A stretch of 64,000 bases of DNA from Lepus europaeus (GCF_033115175.1 NC_084836.1:65267297-65331296); one strand, 5' to 3'. Counted from the stretch's first letter, positions 46,180 through 59,149 are shown. Notes: a model not told the origin generated them from the sequence alone. Made by a program: numbers and translations.

Positions 46180-46730
46180 CACATACAAATATTAAGTAAA
46201 AGCTGGATCAAAGAACCTACCATTAGATGCAATGAAATATAGCAAAAAACATGAAAATCTTTGTAAACATAGGCAAGGCAGATATTTCTTAGAAATGATA
46301 CTGAAAGCACACTTGTTAAAGAAAAAAAAGAGTAAGCAGAATTAGAAATTAAGAACTTAATACTTCAAATGACACCAGTCAGTTAATGAAAATGAAAAAC
46401 AAACAAAACCTCCAAGAATCAAGCCGTCAATTAAGAGCAATTATTTACAAATCATGTAACTGATAAGGGACCTGTATAATATATAAGGAACTCTTATAAT
46501 TTAGTAATAAGATAAATCATCTAATTTAATAACCAGGACTAGGTTTGAATAGAAATTTCAGTAAAGAAATTCGGAAACAGGTAAATTCACAATCATGAAA
46601 ATTTGCTCAACATCACCAGCAACCAGGGAACTACAGCGTAAATCCACATTAAGGTGCCACCACATGCTCATGAGAATGGCTTAATAAAAATTAGTCTTTG
46701 GTGAGTATGTGAAGGAAGTGTTGGTAGGCA
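46180..46730 (+). mobile_element. Old L1M ORF2 fragment
   Basis: Degenerate ORF2 C-terminal region in sense orientation: 'CTGATAAGGGACCTGTATAA', 'ATATAAGGAACTCTTATAAT', 'GACTAGGTTTGAATAGAAAT', then 'CATCACCAGCAACCAGGGAA', aligned with mammalian L1. Many stops and indels. Confidence 0.7.
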
Positions 46731-49010
46731 TGTGCACACTCTGCTGGTGTAAGGTTGACTTTGCAATCATTAAGTAAACTGAAAGTGGATCTTTGTGAAA
46801 ATTGAGTGCGAATGTGGGGAAGGGCAGTGCGATGGTGTAGTGGGAAAAAGCCCTGGTCCTTTCTTCCTCCGTTGTCTAGCACTGTAACCCTTCATAACAG
46901 CCTTTGCTGTACCTGCTCCACCCTCCCGCACCTGTACGTCCCTAGGTGCTAAAATGTCTCTCTCTCTCTCTTTTTTTTTTCTTTCCTTCTCTTACTGGAA
47001 CTCCTGTTCTGTGTGGTTAGGGAAGATTGGTGAACACAATCATGTTATAGTTAAATGATTACTAACTTAAGGTTTACCGTGCTTAGTATGAAAATTATCT
47101 CTCAAGAGCATTGTGGTTTAATTCACAAAGTTTGTTAAGTAAATACTACTTCTGTTTTTTAACCTTTAAAGAATTTTTATTAAGGGAACAAATTTCATGT
47201 CTTTTACTATATTCAGCTTTATGGCATATCGATACTCCCTATGCCTTGGTGGCAGGTCCTTTGAGTGTAAGATTATTCCATTTGGTCCTTATCTAACAGC
47301 AAGCACACCAATGTTCTGTTTTATAATTGGAACACTTCTCTGAGAACTGAGGGCTGATTGTTTATTTATTTGTTTTTAGCTGGATTAATTATAGTTTGAA
47401 ACAGTATTAAATAATAATCTTTGCTGCCTTCCTCCTACAATTAGTGCTTTAAATTAATATTAGTAGATAATCCTTGCTAACTTAGTCTAAGCAATATTAC
47501 CTATTCACATTGTCACTTTAGTAGCTATAAAAGTGATTAAGACAGTTCTTTTTTCCTTCATCCACTCTCTACTTAGTGAATTTTTAAATAAATTTCTGAC
47601 ACTTTGACTTACTTGTTTTTGGGACAAACTTAACTTAGTTTTCATTTGGGACAGAGGCTGCCAATGGCCCGGATTGTTTAGGTTCAAGGAGAGTCTGAAT
47701 GCTATAATTCCCAAGAAAGAGTCAAAAGGACTTAAATAATAGGTAGATAATAAAGTGAAATCCCTGTATAGTCATTTGTAATACTGATATCTGATTTCTT
47801 GATGTTCGTGAATATTATTGGATGGATATGTCCTTTCTACAGCTTTTCATTTACCTGTTTCTGTAGTAATAATCTCTTTCATGGTAGTTATTGCTAGGAT
47901 AAAGGATAAAGTGACCACCGGAGGAAAATGATAATTTCATGTTCCTTCAGGATAGGAACTTACTAAAAATGATTGTCAAACTCCATTTGGAAGTATCACT
48001 TAGAGCTAACAAAAACAGATTTAACAACTTATTGATTACATTCACCCTCTGTCTGTGTTTAGGCCATGTAGAAAATTGCATCATAACAATTGCACCTTAT
48101 TTTGGTTAAAGCTCTTGTTTAGGAGTCCTTGAGAAAACCAAAGTTCGAGGGGCATCAAGATGTTCAGGTGCCTTGTGTGTGCTTCCTTCTGCACTCTTGA
48201 GTTCCACTTATGTCAGCCCCCGGCTTCACCCTGCACAGAATGCATGGATGTGGGCTCATGTGCACACGCATACAACTCACACATTCACACCCACCTGTGA
48301 CAATGGACAGTCTGACGGTAGACAGTTCAAGAGACAATTCTAGCTTAGGGTTTCATTGCCTCTAGTAGTAGATCAGGCTCACTACCCCTCTTCTTCACAG
48401 AGTCTGATACCAAAGGCGTCAGATGCAACATCTCCTGTTTCCTCTGTTCAGTGGGAGAGAAGTGTGGTGTAGAGACAAAGGAATATCTCTTCCTAGTTTG
48501 TCTGAGGAGCTCACCCGAATTTCCTGGGCAGGGAGGCAGGCTCCCCGCCAATTTCTACAGTAACAACCATAGCATTGTATTGCCACCAGTGCACAGGGAA
48601 CCTCTGCTTGAACAACAAATAGTCCTTGGTGACCAAGTTTCAGAAGTGACTAATGAATCAGTGGCAGTCTCATCAACAATGTGAAAATGCAGTTAGCAAT
48701 GGGGCAACATCCTCAGAGACCTTCAGGGTGGTCTGATGTCATCTGGACTGTTTTGACTTCCTTGTTGAATCTTTGTCTCTCCTTGGATTAGACACTGTGC
48801 CTGTGTGTGTGTATACATATACATATATATTTGATATAATATTTATCTTTAATGTAAATTTTATGTAAAGTGTAAAAAATAGCCTTTCTTATATTAGAGT
48901 TGAGGACCATAAGGAGCAGAGAAGTGACCCATGAGAATGCCCCACAGCAGTGGTGCAGGTTTTGAGGGATAGTTTATCTCTACACAAAGATCCTGCTTCT
49001 TCAGCATTCT
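46731..49010. other. Non-coding DNA, nothing recognised
   Basis: About 2.3 kb of intergenic sequence without a supported gene. A short TG/TA run lies at 48802-48835. The frames present are short and without motifs. Confidence 0.5.
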
Positions 49011-52000
49011 TTTTTTTTTTTTTTTTTTTTTTTTAATTAAACTTTTATTTAATGAATATGAATTTCCAAAGTATAGCTTATGGGTTACAATGGCTTCCCC
49101 CCTCCCATAACTTCCCTCCCGCCCGCTACCCTCCCCTTTCCCGCTCCCTTTCCCCTTCCATTCATGTAAAGATTCATTTTCAATTCTCTTTGTATACAGA
49201 AGATCAGTTTAGTATATATTAGGTAAAGATTTCAACTTTTTGCCCATATAGCAACATCAAGTGAAAAAACTACCATTGGATTACTAATTATAGCATTAAA
49301 TAGCAATGTACAGCACATTAAAGACAGAGATCCTACATAATTTTTTTTTCAAATTAATTAATTTTCTATGCCATTTCCATTTTAACACCAGGTTGTTTTT
49401 TTTTTTTTTCATTTCCAATTCTCTTTATATACAGAAGATCACTTCAGTATATAATTAGCAAAGACCTCATCAGTCTGCGCCCACACAGAAACGCAAAGTA
49501 TAAAAATACCGTTTCAGTACCAGTCATAGCATCACTTGGCTTTAGACGACACATTAGGGACAGATCCCACATGGGGTGTAAGTACACAGTGACTCCTGTT
49601 GCTGATTTAACAATTTGACACTCCTGTTCATGGCGTCAGTAATCTCCCTAGGCTCTAGTCATGAGTTGCCAGGGCTATGGAAGCCTTTAGAGTTCGCTGA
49701 CTTTGATCTTATTCCGATAGGGTCATAGTCAAAGTGGAGGTTCTCTCCTCCCTTCGGAGAAGGGTACCTCCTTCTTTGATGGCCCCGTTCTTTCCACTGG
49801 GATCTCACTCACAGAGATCATTCATTTAGGTCTTTTTTTTTTTTTCCATGATATCTTGGCTTTCCATGCCTGCTATACTCTCATGGGCTCTTCAGCCAGA
49901 TCTGAATGCCTTGAGGGCTGATTCTGAGGCCAGAGTGTTGTTTAGGACATCTGCCATCCTATGAGTCTGCTGTGTATCCCACTTCCCATGTTGGATCTTT
50001 CTCTCCCTTTTTGATTCTATCAGTTAGTATTAGCAGATACTTGTCTTGTTTGTGTGATCTCTTTGAGTCTTAGACCTATCAGAGCTATCAATTGTGAGCT
50101 GAAATTGGTCACTTGGACTAGTGCGATGGCATTGGTACATGCCATCTTGATGGAATTGTGTTGGAATCCCCTGGCACGTTTCTAACTCCACCATTTGCGG
50201 CCAGTCCGATTGAGCATGTTCCAAATTGTTCATCTCCTCCCTCTCTTTTTCCACTCTTAGATTTAACAGGGATCACTTTTCAGTTAAAATTTAAACACCT
50301 AAGAATAATTGTGTGTTAATTACTGAGTTCAACCAATAGTACTAGAACAACAACAATAACAACAAATACTAAAATGGATAAAGTATTACATTGTACATCT
50401 AAAGTCAGGACAGGAGCTGATCAGTTCATTGTTGCTTATAGTGTCCATTTCACTTAACAGGTTTCCCCTTTGGCACTCAGTTGTCACCGATCAGGGAAAA
50501 CAAATGATATTTTTCTCTTTGGGACTGGCTTAATTCACTCAGCATGATGTTTTCCAGATTGCTCCATCTTGTTGCAAATGACTGGGTTTCGTTGTTTCTT
50601 ACTGCTGTATAGTATTCTATGGAGTACATGTCCCATAATTTCTTTATCCAGTCTACTGTTGATGGGCATTTGGGTTGGTTCCAGGTCTTAGCTATTGTGA
50701 ATTGAGCTGCAATAAACATTAATGTGCAGATGGCTTTTTTATTAGCCAAATTAATTTCCTTTGGGTAAATTCCAAGGAGTGGGATGGCTGGGTTGTATGG
50801 TAGGGTTATGTTCAGGTTTCTGAGGAATCTCCAGACAGACTTCCATAGTGGCTTAACCAGTTTGCATTCCCACCAACAGTGGGTTAGTGTCCCTTTTTCC
50901 CCACATCCTCTCCAGCATCTGTTGTTGGTAGATTTCTGAATGTGAGCCATTCTCACCGGGGTGAGGTGGAACCTCATTGTGGTTTTGATTTGCATTTCTC
51001 TGATTGCTAGTGATCTTGAACATTTTTTCATGTGTCTGTTGGCCATTTGTATTTCCTCTTTCGAAAAATGTCTATTGAGGTCCTTGGCCCATCTCTTTAG
51101 TGGGTTGTTTGTTTTGTTGTTGTGGATTTTCTTGATTTCTTTGTAGATTCTGGTTATCAATCCTTTATCTGTAGTATAGTTTGCGAATATTTTTTCCCAT
51201 TCTGTTGGTTGCCTCTTCACTTTCCTGACTGTTTCTTTTGAAGTACAGAAACTTCTCAATTTGATGCAATCCCAAATGTTAATTTTGGTTTTGACTGCCT
51301 GTGCTGTTGGAGTATTTTCCAGGAAGTCTTTGCCTGTGCCTATATCTTGCAGGGTTTCTCCAATGCTCTCTAATAATTTGATGGTTTCGGGTCGTAGATT
51401 TAAGTCTTTAATCCATGTTGAGTGGATTTTTGTGTAAGGTGATAGGTATGGGTCTTGCTTCAAGCTTCTGCACGTGGAAATCCAATTTTCCCAGCACCAT
51501 TTATTGAATAGACTGTCCTTATTCCAGGGATTAGATTTGGATCTTTGGTCAAATATAAGTTGGCTGTAGATGTTTGGATTGATTTCTGGTGTTTCTATTC
51601 TGTTCCATTGGTCTATCCATCTGTTTCTGTACCAGTACCATGCTGTTTTGATAACAACTGCCCTGTAGTATGTCCTGAAATCAGGTATTGTGATGCCTCC
51701 GGCTTTGTTTTTGTTGTACAGGATTGCTTTGGCTATTCGAGGTCTTCTGTGTCTCCATATGAATTTCAGCATCGTTTTTTCTAGGTCTGAGAAGAAGGTC
51801 TTCGGGATCTTAATGGGTATTGCATTGAATGTATAAATTGCTTTTGGGAGAATAGACATTTTGATGATATTGATTCTTCCAATCCATGAGCATGGAAGAT
51901 TTCTCCATTTTTTGGTATCCTCTTCTATTTCTTTCTTTAAGGTTTTGTAGTTTTCATCGTAGAGATCTTTAACGTCTTTGGTTAAGTTTATTCCAAGATA

Positions 52001-52111
52001 TTTGATTGTTTTTGTAGCTATTGTGAATGGGATTGATTTTAGAAGTTCTTCCTCAGCCGTGGCATTGCCTGTGTATACAAAGGCTGTTGATTTTTGTGGA
52101 TTGATTTTATA
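49011..52111 (-). mobile_element. 5'-truncated young L1 (antisense)
   Basis: Bounded by a perfect 14-bp duplication TTCTTCAGCATTCT (48997-49010 and 52112-52125), with a poly-T tail at the left. It contains the 3' UTR (49011-50476) and the C-terminal part of ORF2 (to 52109). The 5' truncation point lies only about 50 bp upstream, in ORF2 terms, of that of the nested L1 at 1250. Confidence 0.95.
50477..52109 (-). pseudogene. L1 ORF2 C-terminal part, frame open
   Basis: The C-terminal portion of L1 ORF2, downstream of the RT catalytic core. The frame is open from the truncation point (about 52109) to the stop at 50477, without frameshift. The first internal Met is at 51859 (460 codons from there). 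Visible features include [57 protein letters not shown] and the terminal Cys/His segment [17 protein letters not shown]. It lacks endonuclease and RT motifs and is a dead but recent copy. Confidence 0.9.
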
Positions 52112-52226
52112 TTCTTCAGCATTCTAAACTAGCTCCTTGCCCCAATGTTTGGTAGGCTTACCAGTATTTAATTTCCAAACTTAATGTACTTGTAGTGCTA
52201 CCTGTCTGTATTTTCATCCTTTCCCT

Positions 52227-52230
<4 letters not shown>

Positions 52231-52274
<44 letters not shown>
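52231..52274. repeat. (TA)n microsatellite
   Basis: About 22 units of AT, uninterrupted. Confidence 0.97.
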
Positions 52275-52277
<3 letters not shown>

Positions 52278-52821
52278 ATGGACAAGCAATGAAACTAACT
52301 TTGGTGTTTGAAGCAACAGAATGGTGTATCCTAAGCACTGAATACATAATTGCTTGTTCCTAGAATGCTTTTCGTGCTTTGCTTCAACTTATTGCTACTC
52401 AGTGAACTGGAAAAAAAAATCTTTTCCTTTGCCTATTTCTGTTATGGTTTCTGGACTCTCTTCGTCTGGCTACTTGTTGTGAACGGTGACTCCAGAGCCT
52501 TAAGTCAGCAGGCGAGAGTATCCATGCTGTGAAGATGCCATGTACTCAGTTCCACAGATTCAGCAAATTCAGCCTGATTTTTCAGCAAACTCTGATTGTG
52601 ACCCAAGACGTGTCCAGAAGGAGTACACAGGCTGGAAGCAGTAAACATTACATCTCAGGGCCATTATAGTCATAATTCACGATCCCCTTATTTGAATCAT
52701 TACACTCCCACCCTTTTGGAGCATGGGAATGTAATGGATGCCTTTACTCAATGACCAGGTCTGTTGACCATCAGAAGGCCTCTTCAATTTCTAATGTCAC
52801 GTATAAGCACAATATAAATCT
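52275..52821. other. Non-coding DNA, nothing recognised
   Basis: No gene or repeat recognised. Confidence 0.45.
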
Positions 52822-53150
52822 GTTTTTTTTTCTTTTAAAAAATTTAAAAAAAGTTATCTTTATTTGAAAGGCAGAGTTACAAAGAGGCAGTGGCAGAGAG
52901 AGAGAGGTCTTTCATCCACTGGTTTGCTCCCCAAATGGCTTCAATGGCCAGAGCTGTGCTGATCTGAATCCAGGAGCCTGGAGCTTCTTCCAGGTCTCCC
53001 ATGCGGGTGCAGGGTCCCCAGGGCTTGGGCCATCTTCTACTGCTTTCCCAGGCAGTATCAGAGAGCTGGATCAGGACTTGAACCAGCACTCATATGGGAT
53101 GCCAGCACTGCAGGCGGTGTTTTTTTCCCACTACGCCACAGTCCTGGTTC
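52822..53150 (-). mobile_element. C-SINE (antisense), older type
   Basis: TTATTTGAAAGGCAGAGTTA at the left, CTACGCCACAGTCCTGG at the right. Confidence 0.88.
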
Positions 53151-53268
53151 CTTAAATTTAGATTATACCCAAAGGCATAATGTTCCCCTAAAAGAAAAGT
53201 TCAACAAATCAAAATCAATAAAGATCATAGTTCAGCAGAAACACAGACAAAGGCTATAAACAATAACC

Positions 53269-53610
53269 TTTTTTTTTTTTTTGACAGGCAGAGTGGACAG
53301 TGAGAGAGAGACAGAGAGAAAGGTCTTCCTTTTGCCGTTGGTTCACCCTCCAATGGCCGCCGCGGAAGGCGCGCTGCGGCCGGCGCACCGCACTGTTCCG
53401 ATGGCAGGAGCCAGGTGCTTCTCCTGGTCTCCCATGCGGGTGCAGGGCCCAAGCACTTGGGCCATCCTCCACTGCACTCCCGGGCCATAGCAGAGAGCTG
53501 GCCTGGAAGAGGGGCAACCGGGACAGGATCGGTGCCCCGACCGGGACTAGAACCCGGTGTGCCGGCGCCGCAAGGCGGAGGATTAGCCTGTTGAGCCACG
53601 GCGCCGGCCT
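53269..53610 (-). mobile_element. C-SINE (antisense), very young
   Basis: Perfect duplication AACAATAACC (53259-53268 and 53611-53620), poly-T and little-diverged SINE with many CpGs intact (GCCGGCGCCGCAAGGCGGAG). It is one of the youngest insertions in the window by CpG content. Confidence 0.95.
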
Positions 53611-54109
53611 AACAATAACCATTTGTAAAAGATACTCGACTTCACTCATATAATCTTTTCCTTCTGTATCAATCTGTTTTGTTTAAACCTGACTCAATAT
53701 ATGTATTCACTCTCTAAAAAGGTACATAACCAACAACGGAACACAAGATTACTCAGGCAACTGACTGGTTGTGTCTGGACGTAAGTCTTCTTTTTAACTT
53801 CTGAATAAGCTCCCACTTTGATTCTCAAACCAGACTCATTGTCTCATCAGCAGTGTGTTGATTTTGGATCTGGGTGATGGTGTGTTACTGCGCTGTCCCT
53901 GAAGCAAGTGTCTGCTGTCCCACTTCTCACTCCATTGACTTTCTACCCAGCACACCCACTGTTCCTCTTCTGAGGTATCTCACACTGAGTAGTGTCACAT
54001 GACACCGCTGTCGTCCCCCTGTTTCTGGAGAAATGTGAAAGTTTGTTGTGGCAGAGGGGATAATCTGAGGTAAAGGAGATATTTTTATGTTTACAGTAAA
54101 CTAAAAAAT
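53611..54109. other. Non-coding DNA, nothing recognised
   Basis: No gene or repeat recognised. Confidence 0.45.
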
Positions 54110-54425
54110 TATTCATATTTAAAATTTTAATAATTAATGCAAAAATAATTGTACATATTTATGGGTACAATGCAATGTTTTTGCATACATATATACATTG
54201 TGTAATGAATAAATAAAGATAATTGGTACATCCATCACCTCATATGCTTGTCATTTCTTTGTGGTGAAAAAATTTAAAAACCTTTCTTTTAAATATTTTG
54301 AAATATACAACACATTATTGTTAATTACTGTTGCCCTACTGTGCATAGAACATTAGAACTTACTGTACCTCTCTACTTGGATTTTTGTACCCATTGACCA
54401 GCCTCTCTCCACCCTACCATTTACC
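54110..54425. mobile_element. L1M-type 3' UTR fragment
   Basis: The segment with ATTTATGGGTACAATGCAAT, CATTGTGTAATGAATAAATA, TACATCCATCACCTCATATG and TTTTGTACCCATTGACCAGC matches the well-known 3' UTR block of older mammalian L1s. Orientation not assigned. Confidence 0.7.
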
Positions 54426-54439
54426 CTTTTCATTCTGAG

Positions 54440-54572
54440 GGCACTTAAAGAATTCATGCAAAAATGGAATTAAAGGATAAGTTTATTTTGGTGTAAAAGA
54501 ATTTTAAATCCATGAATAGTATTTTTTTCATAATATGCTTTTCCCATGAACTTTCTGGAGATTCTTCATATG
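54440..54572. mobile_element. Mariner-like MITE
   Basis: Inverted ends (ACTTAAAGAATTCATGCAAA and CCCATGAACTTTCTGGAGA) around an AT-rich core with AAGTTTATTTTGGTGTAAAA and CATAATATGC. Same family as 8698-9060. Confidence 0.6.
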
Positions 54573-55579
54573 TATGATTCTAATCAGGGGTCAATGGTAC
54601 CTCCATCCATCTTTGTCATTTGTGTCTGCTTTTTGGCCTCATTGCCCATGTACATATTCAGCCTTTGCAATTGTTTGTTAATGTATGTTAGTGGTATTAT
54701 GGTATATTTCTACTTCCTAGGTTATTAATTTCTTTCATACGTAATAAGTAAAGGCTGAGGACATCCTTTCTTTAATATTTTTAGTTGACACATTTAGGAA
54801 AATTATCTTCAAATGTCTGACTGTTGGGTACCAGCTTTGAATGGCACTGGGTAAGGTTGCAGACAGACCCTCTGTGTATTTCTTGAATTATCGATCACAA
54901 GTGTCCCTTCCTCAGAGGAGCTGGACTACTTCAAGTACCTGCAGAATTTAGCCAAGTCGTTGGGACTCGACTAATTTTAGGGCAGACAAGTTGCTAAAAG
55001 CCTTGAAAGTCCACCTTAAACAGGAAACAAGAAAGGAAAATAGAATCAGTCTAAAGGTAAAACCTCTGCTTCTTCCTGTGAGGAGACTTGAGATGCAGAT
55101 TAGCAATGAGCAACACGTATGGGGGAGCTGCCTGGCCATGTCACCAAAATGAAGAGAAGGCAGGACAGTTCACGGGTATCCTGACTTCCAGCAGGATCAT
55201 TCAGACATAACAATGAGTGATTTCACTGATTCCAGAATCTAGAAAGTCAGAAAAACCAGCATCTTGGTACTATAGCAAAAGTTTCCTCTCCACCAGATCA
55301 GCAACAAAGGAATGAGAACACAGTTTTCTCAATTTGAGTGAAATATAGAAAACCATGTCTCATTGCCCACCTCCATTTAGAATGTATTTGTCTGAATATT
55401 TTTTAATCATACTTTTAAAACCATTTCAGACAGTCTTATAATTTATTCCATTTGTCTGACATAATTTATAAATTCAAGAAGGGACAAAAAGTCTATTTTA
55501 TTAATCTGCATTTTTTGCTTACTATGTCTTTCTTCCTTCCTAATGTTGCAAGATCTCCCTTTTTATTGTTTTATTTCTG
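54573..55579. other. Non-coding DNA, nothing recognised
   Basis: Just over 1 kb without a supported feature. Confidence 0.45.
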
Positions 55580-55760
55580 ATTCAAGAAATAACTAGAAAC
55601 TTCTTTACCATTCTTTATGTGTTGGCAACAAATTATCTTAGTTGTCCTTCATCTGAGAATACCTGGATTTCTCTTTCATTCCTAAAGGATATTTGGACAC
55701 TTTCTTCAGCCTTCATGGTTTCTGATAGAAAATTCAATCATTTTAATGAATTTGCCTCTG
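55580..55760 (-). mobile_element. Old L1 ORF1-region fragment (antisense)
   Basis: Text such as TCATCTGAGAATACCTGGAT, TTCATTCCTAAAGGATATTT and CTTCATGGTTTCTGATAGAA parallels the antisense ORF1 region at 29640-29810 and mammalian L1. Short and diverged. Confidence 0.55.
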
Positions 55761-57327
55761 TAGGAATAACTTTTATGTCTTTCTTGAAGATAAAACAGAT
55801 CAAAAGAAAAGCCTTTCCCCTGTAGCTGTAGGATTGAAATTTCTCATTACCAACCTAATCTAATTCTTTGGATGGCTGAATTTCAATGCCAATTCACAAT
55901 CTCCTGGAGTCATTTAATTTAAATTAGATCACTGACTGGGATCAAAAGCTATCTTGAAGATTGTGAGGGTTCATATATTTAGATTTCACTGATACCCGAA
56001 TTTTTGCAAAGCCTCTTTGCCAATAGAAGCAGAATTTTCCTATATATTGAAGACTGAAGAAATTGTTGTGAGGTCTTTGATATAGTTTCTATTCAGGGGA
56101 ATGCTGAACTCCTTCAAGACCCAATCCCACCTTATCTCATTGCTTGGAGTACAATAACCAGATTCAAGTATTGGAAGTTACTTAAGTCAGTTTTGTGGCT
56201 ACAGTTTGACAGTAAGAGGGTGCCAAAACAAAAAATTTTAACAAAAAATTGTTAAAAATATTGAAAACTTGAGGACTATGTATGAGAATGGGTTGTAAGG
56301 GCTTTGGAGCAAGGTAAGAACGGAACATTAGCTTTGGTTGAATTTACCAATATGGCTAGAGATTTTGGACTCAGTGAGTCAGCTCAAGTGTTTGGTAGTG
56401 GCTCGCCTTTGACCCATATGAATGCAGTTGAGATTTTTCAAACTTGCTTGCTATGTAATAGCATTAAAAAGAGCTCCTTCCATGAGTTTCCTAGGATGGT
56501 GGGATTCTGGAGTGTAGAGGTCAAATGGCAACATTTAAACTCAAGATAAGGTAAGTGTGGTTGTTTCAATGGGCAGCTGAGTTAGGGTGACAATCAGAGA
56601 GGCTTGATCTGCAGAGACTTCATGATGTTCTTAGGACTGAAATAGATGTACAACCTGCTAAGGTCTTAGTTAATTTGTGCAAGTTAAAAAGATGTAGGCT
56701 GGTGACTTTAAAGAATTGAATTATCAGAGGAGAAGGTCATGGATCTTTAACCAATTCACAGCCCTCAGCCAGGACACAGAATAAAGGAGGAGGCAGGTCT
56801 CCATGAGTAAGGAAACTACTGTTCTGTCAAACAATTTTATCCAGTAAAGATTATTCTTGTCTTTCCCCTAGATGAGCAATGACCCTTATAATGTACTTGT
56901 GCCTTGGTTATTGGGAATGATTGGACTTTATAGGGACTACTAACTATTACCGAACTGACTCTAATTCCTGGATACTCAAAACACTAATTGTGTTATGGCA
57001 CACATATTTTGGTTCAGATTCATCTCACAGTATGCCTATTATGTTTCCACTCACTTTCCCTGGTTCAGGAAACCACATTGGAAAGACCATAGTCATCTGA
57101 CTGATTTCCCTAAGTTATGTGAACTCATATCTGTCTTTCTGCCTGACATTCCCCTCTCAAGAGAAGCAAATCATAAATCTTATGGGGATGGCATGCATGA
57201 ACGTCTGTCTTCTGTAGCTTCTTCCTGTTGGCACAGAGATATAGAGTTGGTCTTTCATGTTTTTTCTTGCTGTTTATCCTGTGATGTTTGAACACAGACT
57301 GAGAAAAGATTGTTTCGCATGATCTAT
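55761..57327. other. Unassigned DNA next to the retrovirus
   Basis: No recognisable gene. If the endogenous retrovirus to the right kept a 3' LTR it should lie here or at 57.3-57.7 kb, but I cannot match any stretch to the 62.5-62.9 kb LTR candidate. Confidence 0.4.
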
Positions 57328-57524
57328 CAGGGGTGGGGAATGTCTGGCCCGTGAACTGTATAAGATACACAAAATCATTTGGTCTTGCCCTGCCAAGGCA
57401 ACCACAGGAGGAACCTGACTTTCAATAAATCTATAGCAGGCTAATTTTCAGTTGATAATTTTCATGGCCCACAAATGATGTTATAAATATCCAAATGGCC
57501 ATTGGCAGAAAAATCCTACCCCTG
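57328..57524 (+). mobile_element. hAT-like MITE, second copy
   Basis: Begins CAGGGGTGGGGAATGTCTGG and ends TCCTACCCCTG, inverted ends. The interior shares TAGCAGGCTAATTTTCAG, TTCATGGCCCACAAATGATG and ATCCAAATGGCC with 43372-43558. Confidence 0.7.
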
Positions 57525-57739
57525 AGCTACAGTGCTGGTCATATAGTCCAACAGGATGACTGCCTGAAGCTGCATGGCTCAAGCTCTGTTAGAGACAAAA
57601 TGGGCAAGGGCATGAAAATGTATGGTTCAAAGAAAGGTAGTAAGTGTATAGAAGTTACAGGAATGAAGAAGGATAATAACCAGGATCTCTATGTCCAGAC
57701 ATTGAGCCAAGAGTTCCAACTGTGTTAGCCTGGGCCAGG

Positions 57740-58440
57740 AGTTGTCTGACCTTGTCTAAGAAATGTTGGCATGGTGTTGTACTTGCCTGTTTGATCTCCA
57801 AACAGCTTTCTTCTTGAAGTATGATAAAAATGCTTCCTTGGGCAGTGGTTGTCATGTGTAAGTCTTCTTTGTTTTTCCCCTAAGCCTTGCCTTCAAAAAT
57901 GATTTATTTATTTGAAAGGCAGAGTGACAGATATGAGAGAGAGAGAGAGAGAGATAGAGAGAAAGGGAGGGAGAGAGATCTTCAACCCACGTGGTCACAA
58001 CCACTAGTTCTGAGCTAAGTTGAAGCCAAGATCCAGGAACTCCATTTAGGATTCTCCCAAGGATGGTAGGGGACCAAGAACTTGGGTCATCTTTGGCTGC
58101 ATTCCAAGGTACATTAGCAGAAAATTAGATTGGAAGTGGAACAGCTGAGACTTAAACCAGCACTCTGTTATGGGATGCTAGTGTTACAGGCAGCCACTTA
58201 ACCCACCGAACCACAGCACTGACCCTGACTGTTTTGTAGGATGACCACAACCAAAGATTTGATCTGATTTTGGAAGGTGGAGAGGGAGGCAGAAATCTGG
58301 GTGAGAAGTCCAGGGGATTTGTTTTAGAGGTTAGCAAAGATTTTGTTTGTTGAAATCATCCCAGTAGTTTCTGAGGTGACCCCTGCTACCCTGGCCAGGC
58401 TGCTAATTCCCATCAGGATGGGGAGCAGAGGGACCGGCTG
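57740..58440 (-). pseudogene. Retroviral env transmembrane remnant
   Basis: Minus-strand translation resembles a gammaretroviral TM protein: a fusion-peptide-like Gly/Ala-rich stretch (58430-58340), a heptad region with LSTFQNQIKSL and ILQN (58300-58230), then, beyond an inserted SINE (57893-58225), a worn Cys-rich segment and DKVRQLLAQ. In-frame stops and the SINE break it. Confidence 0.6.
57893..58225 (-). mobile_element. C-SINE (antisense), older type, in env remnant
   Basis: GATTTATTTATTTGAAAGGC at the left, CCACAGCACTGACCCT at the right, GA-rich middle (57935-57980). It interrupts the retroviral TM remnant. Confidence 0.85.
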
Positions 58441-58565
58441 TCTTAGAGACCAGAGAAGTGGTGTTTAGGGAATTAGCATGGTGGGTGAGGCTTTGGAAAT
58501 GGGTATAGTAGATACGACTTAGGCTAGATCAATAGCTTCAGTACAAGAATGAAGAGGATTGTTAT

Positions 58566-59110
58566 CTCCTGGAATTGGCATTAGGATATTGTTTTAAATT
58601 TCAGATATTATTGGGATCTTTGAGCTTACTAATAACTAAGTAGACTTTTAAGATCTGGCCAGGTATGTCTGAGGCCCAGATTGAGGGTTGGCCTGTAGAA
58701 CCAACTATTCTCATGGGGCACTGGAAGGTCTGGGATGATATTGGTACCATCATGGTGATGATGCAAATCTGAATGTCCTAATGTCACTTGAAATTATCAC
58801 TTGCTTAGGATGCCCCTTCCCAGGAGGGACATGGGACGCTTGGTCATTACTAAGAACTGGTGAGAAAATATGGTCTGGGCCCAAATGAAGTATGGGAAGG
58901 TGGTGTGTGGACCTCTTAACAGAAAGCATCCTGTTGACTTCCCTTTTTGGGCTGGACTAAAAGGAGGGCTGATCTGAATAGGAGGTTAGAACTGAATAAG
59001 CAGCTCCCATATCTAAGAGATAGTTTATGGTCTTACCTGCAACATCAAGGGTTACCCTAGGTTCTGGCCTCTCAATATTGATGATTGGCTCAGGAGCCAG
59101 TTAGAGCTAA
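58566..59110 (-). pseudogene. Retroviral protease and start of reverse transcriptase
   Basis: Minus-strand translation shows the aspartic protease active-site region YLLDMGAAYSVL (DMG codons at 59005-59013; the usual motif is DTG). A worn LLGR-type motif marks the protease end (58803-58830), and the N-terminal RT segment contains NLKQYP (about 58571-58600). Sequence then jumps to env at about 58560, so the remaining pol is deleted. Confidence 0.6.
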
Positions 59111-59149
59111 GGGCTTCCTCAGTTTAGAACCAACAGGGACTGTAATTCT

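Noticed and set aside
52231-52274. (TA)n tract as a possible replication or recombination signal
   Set aside because: An ordinary dinucleotide microsatellite; nothing else marks it as functional.
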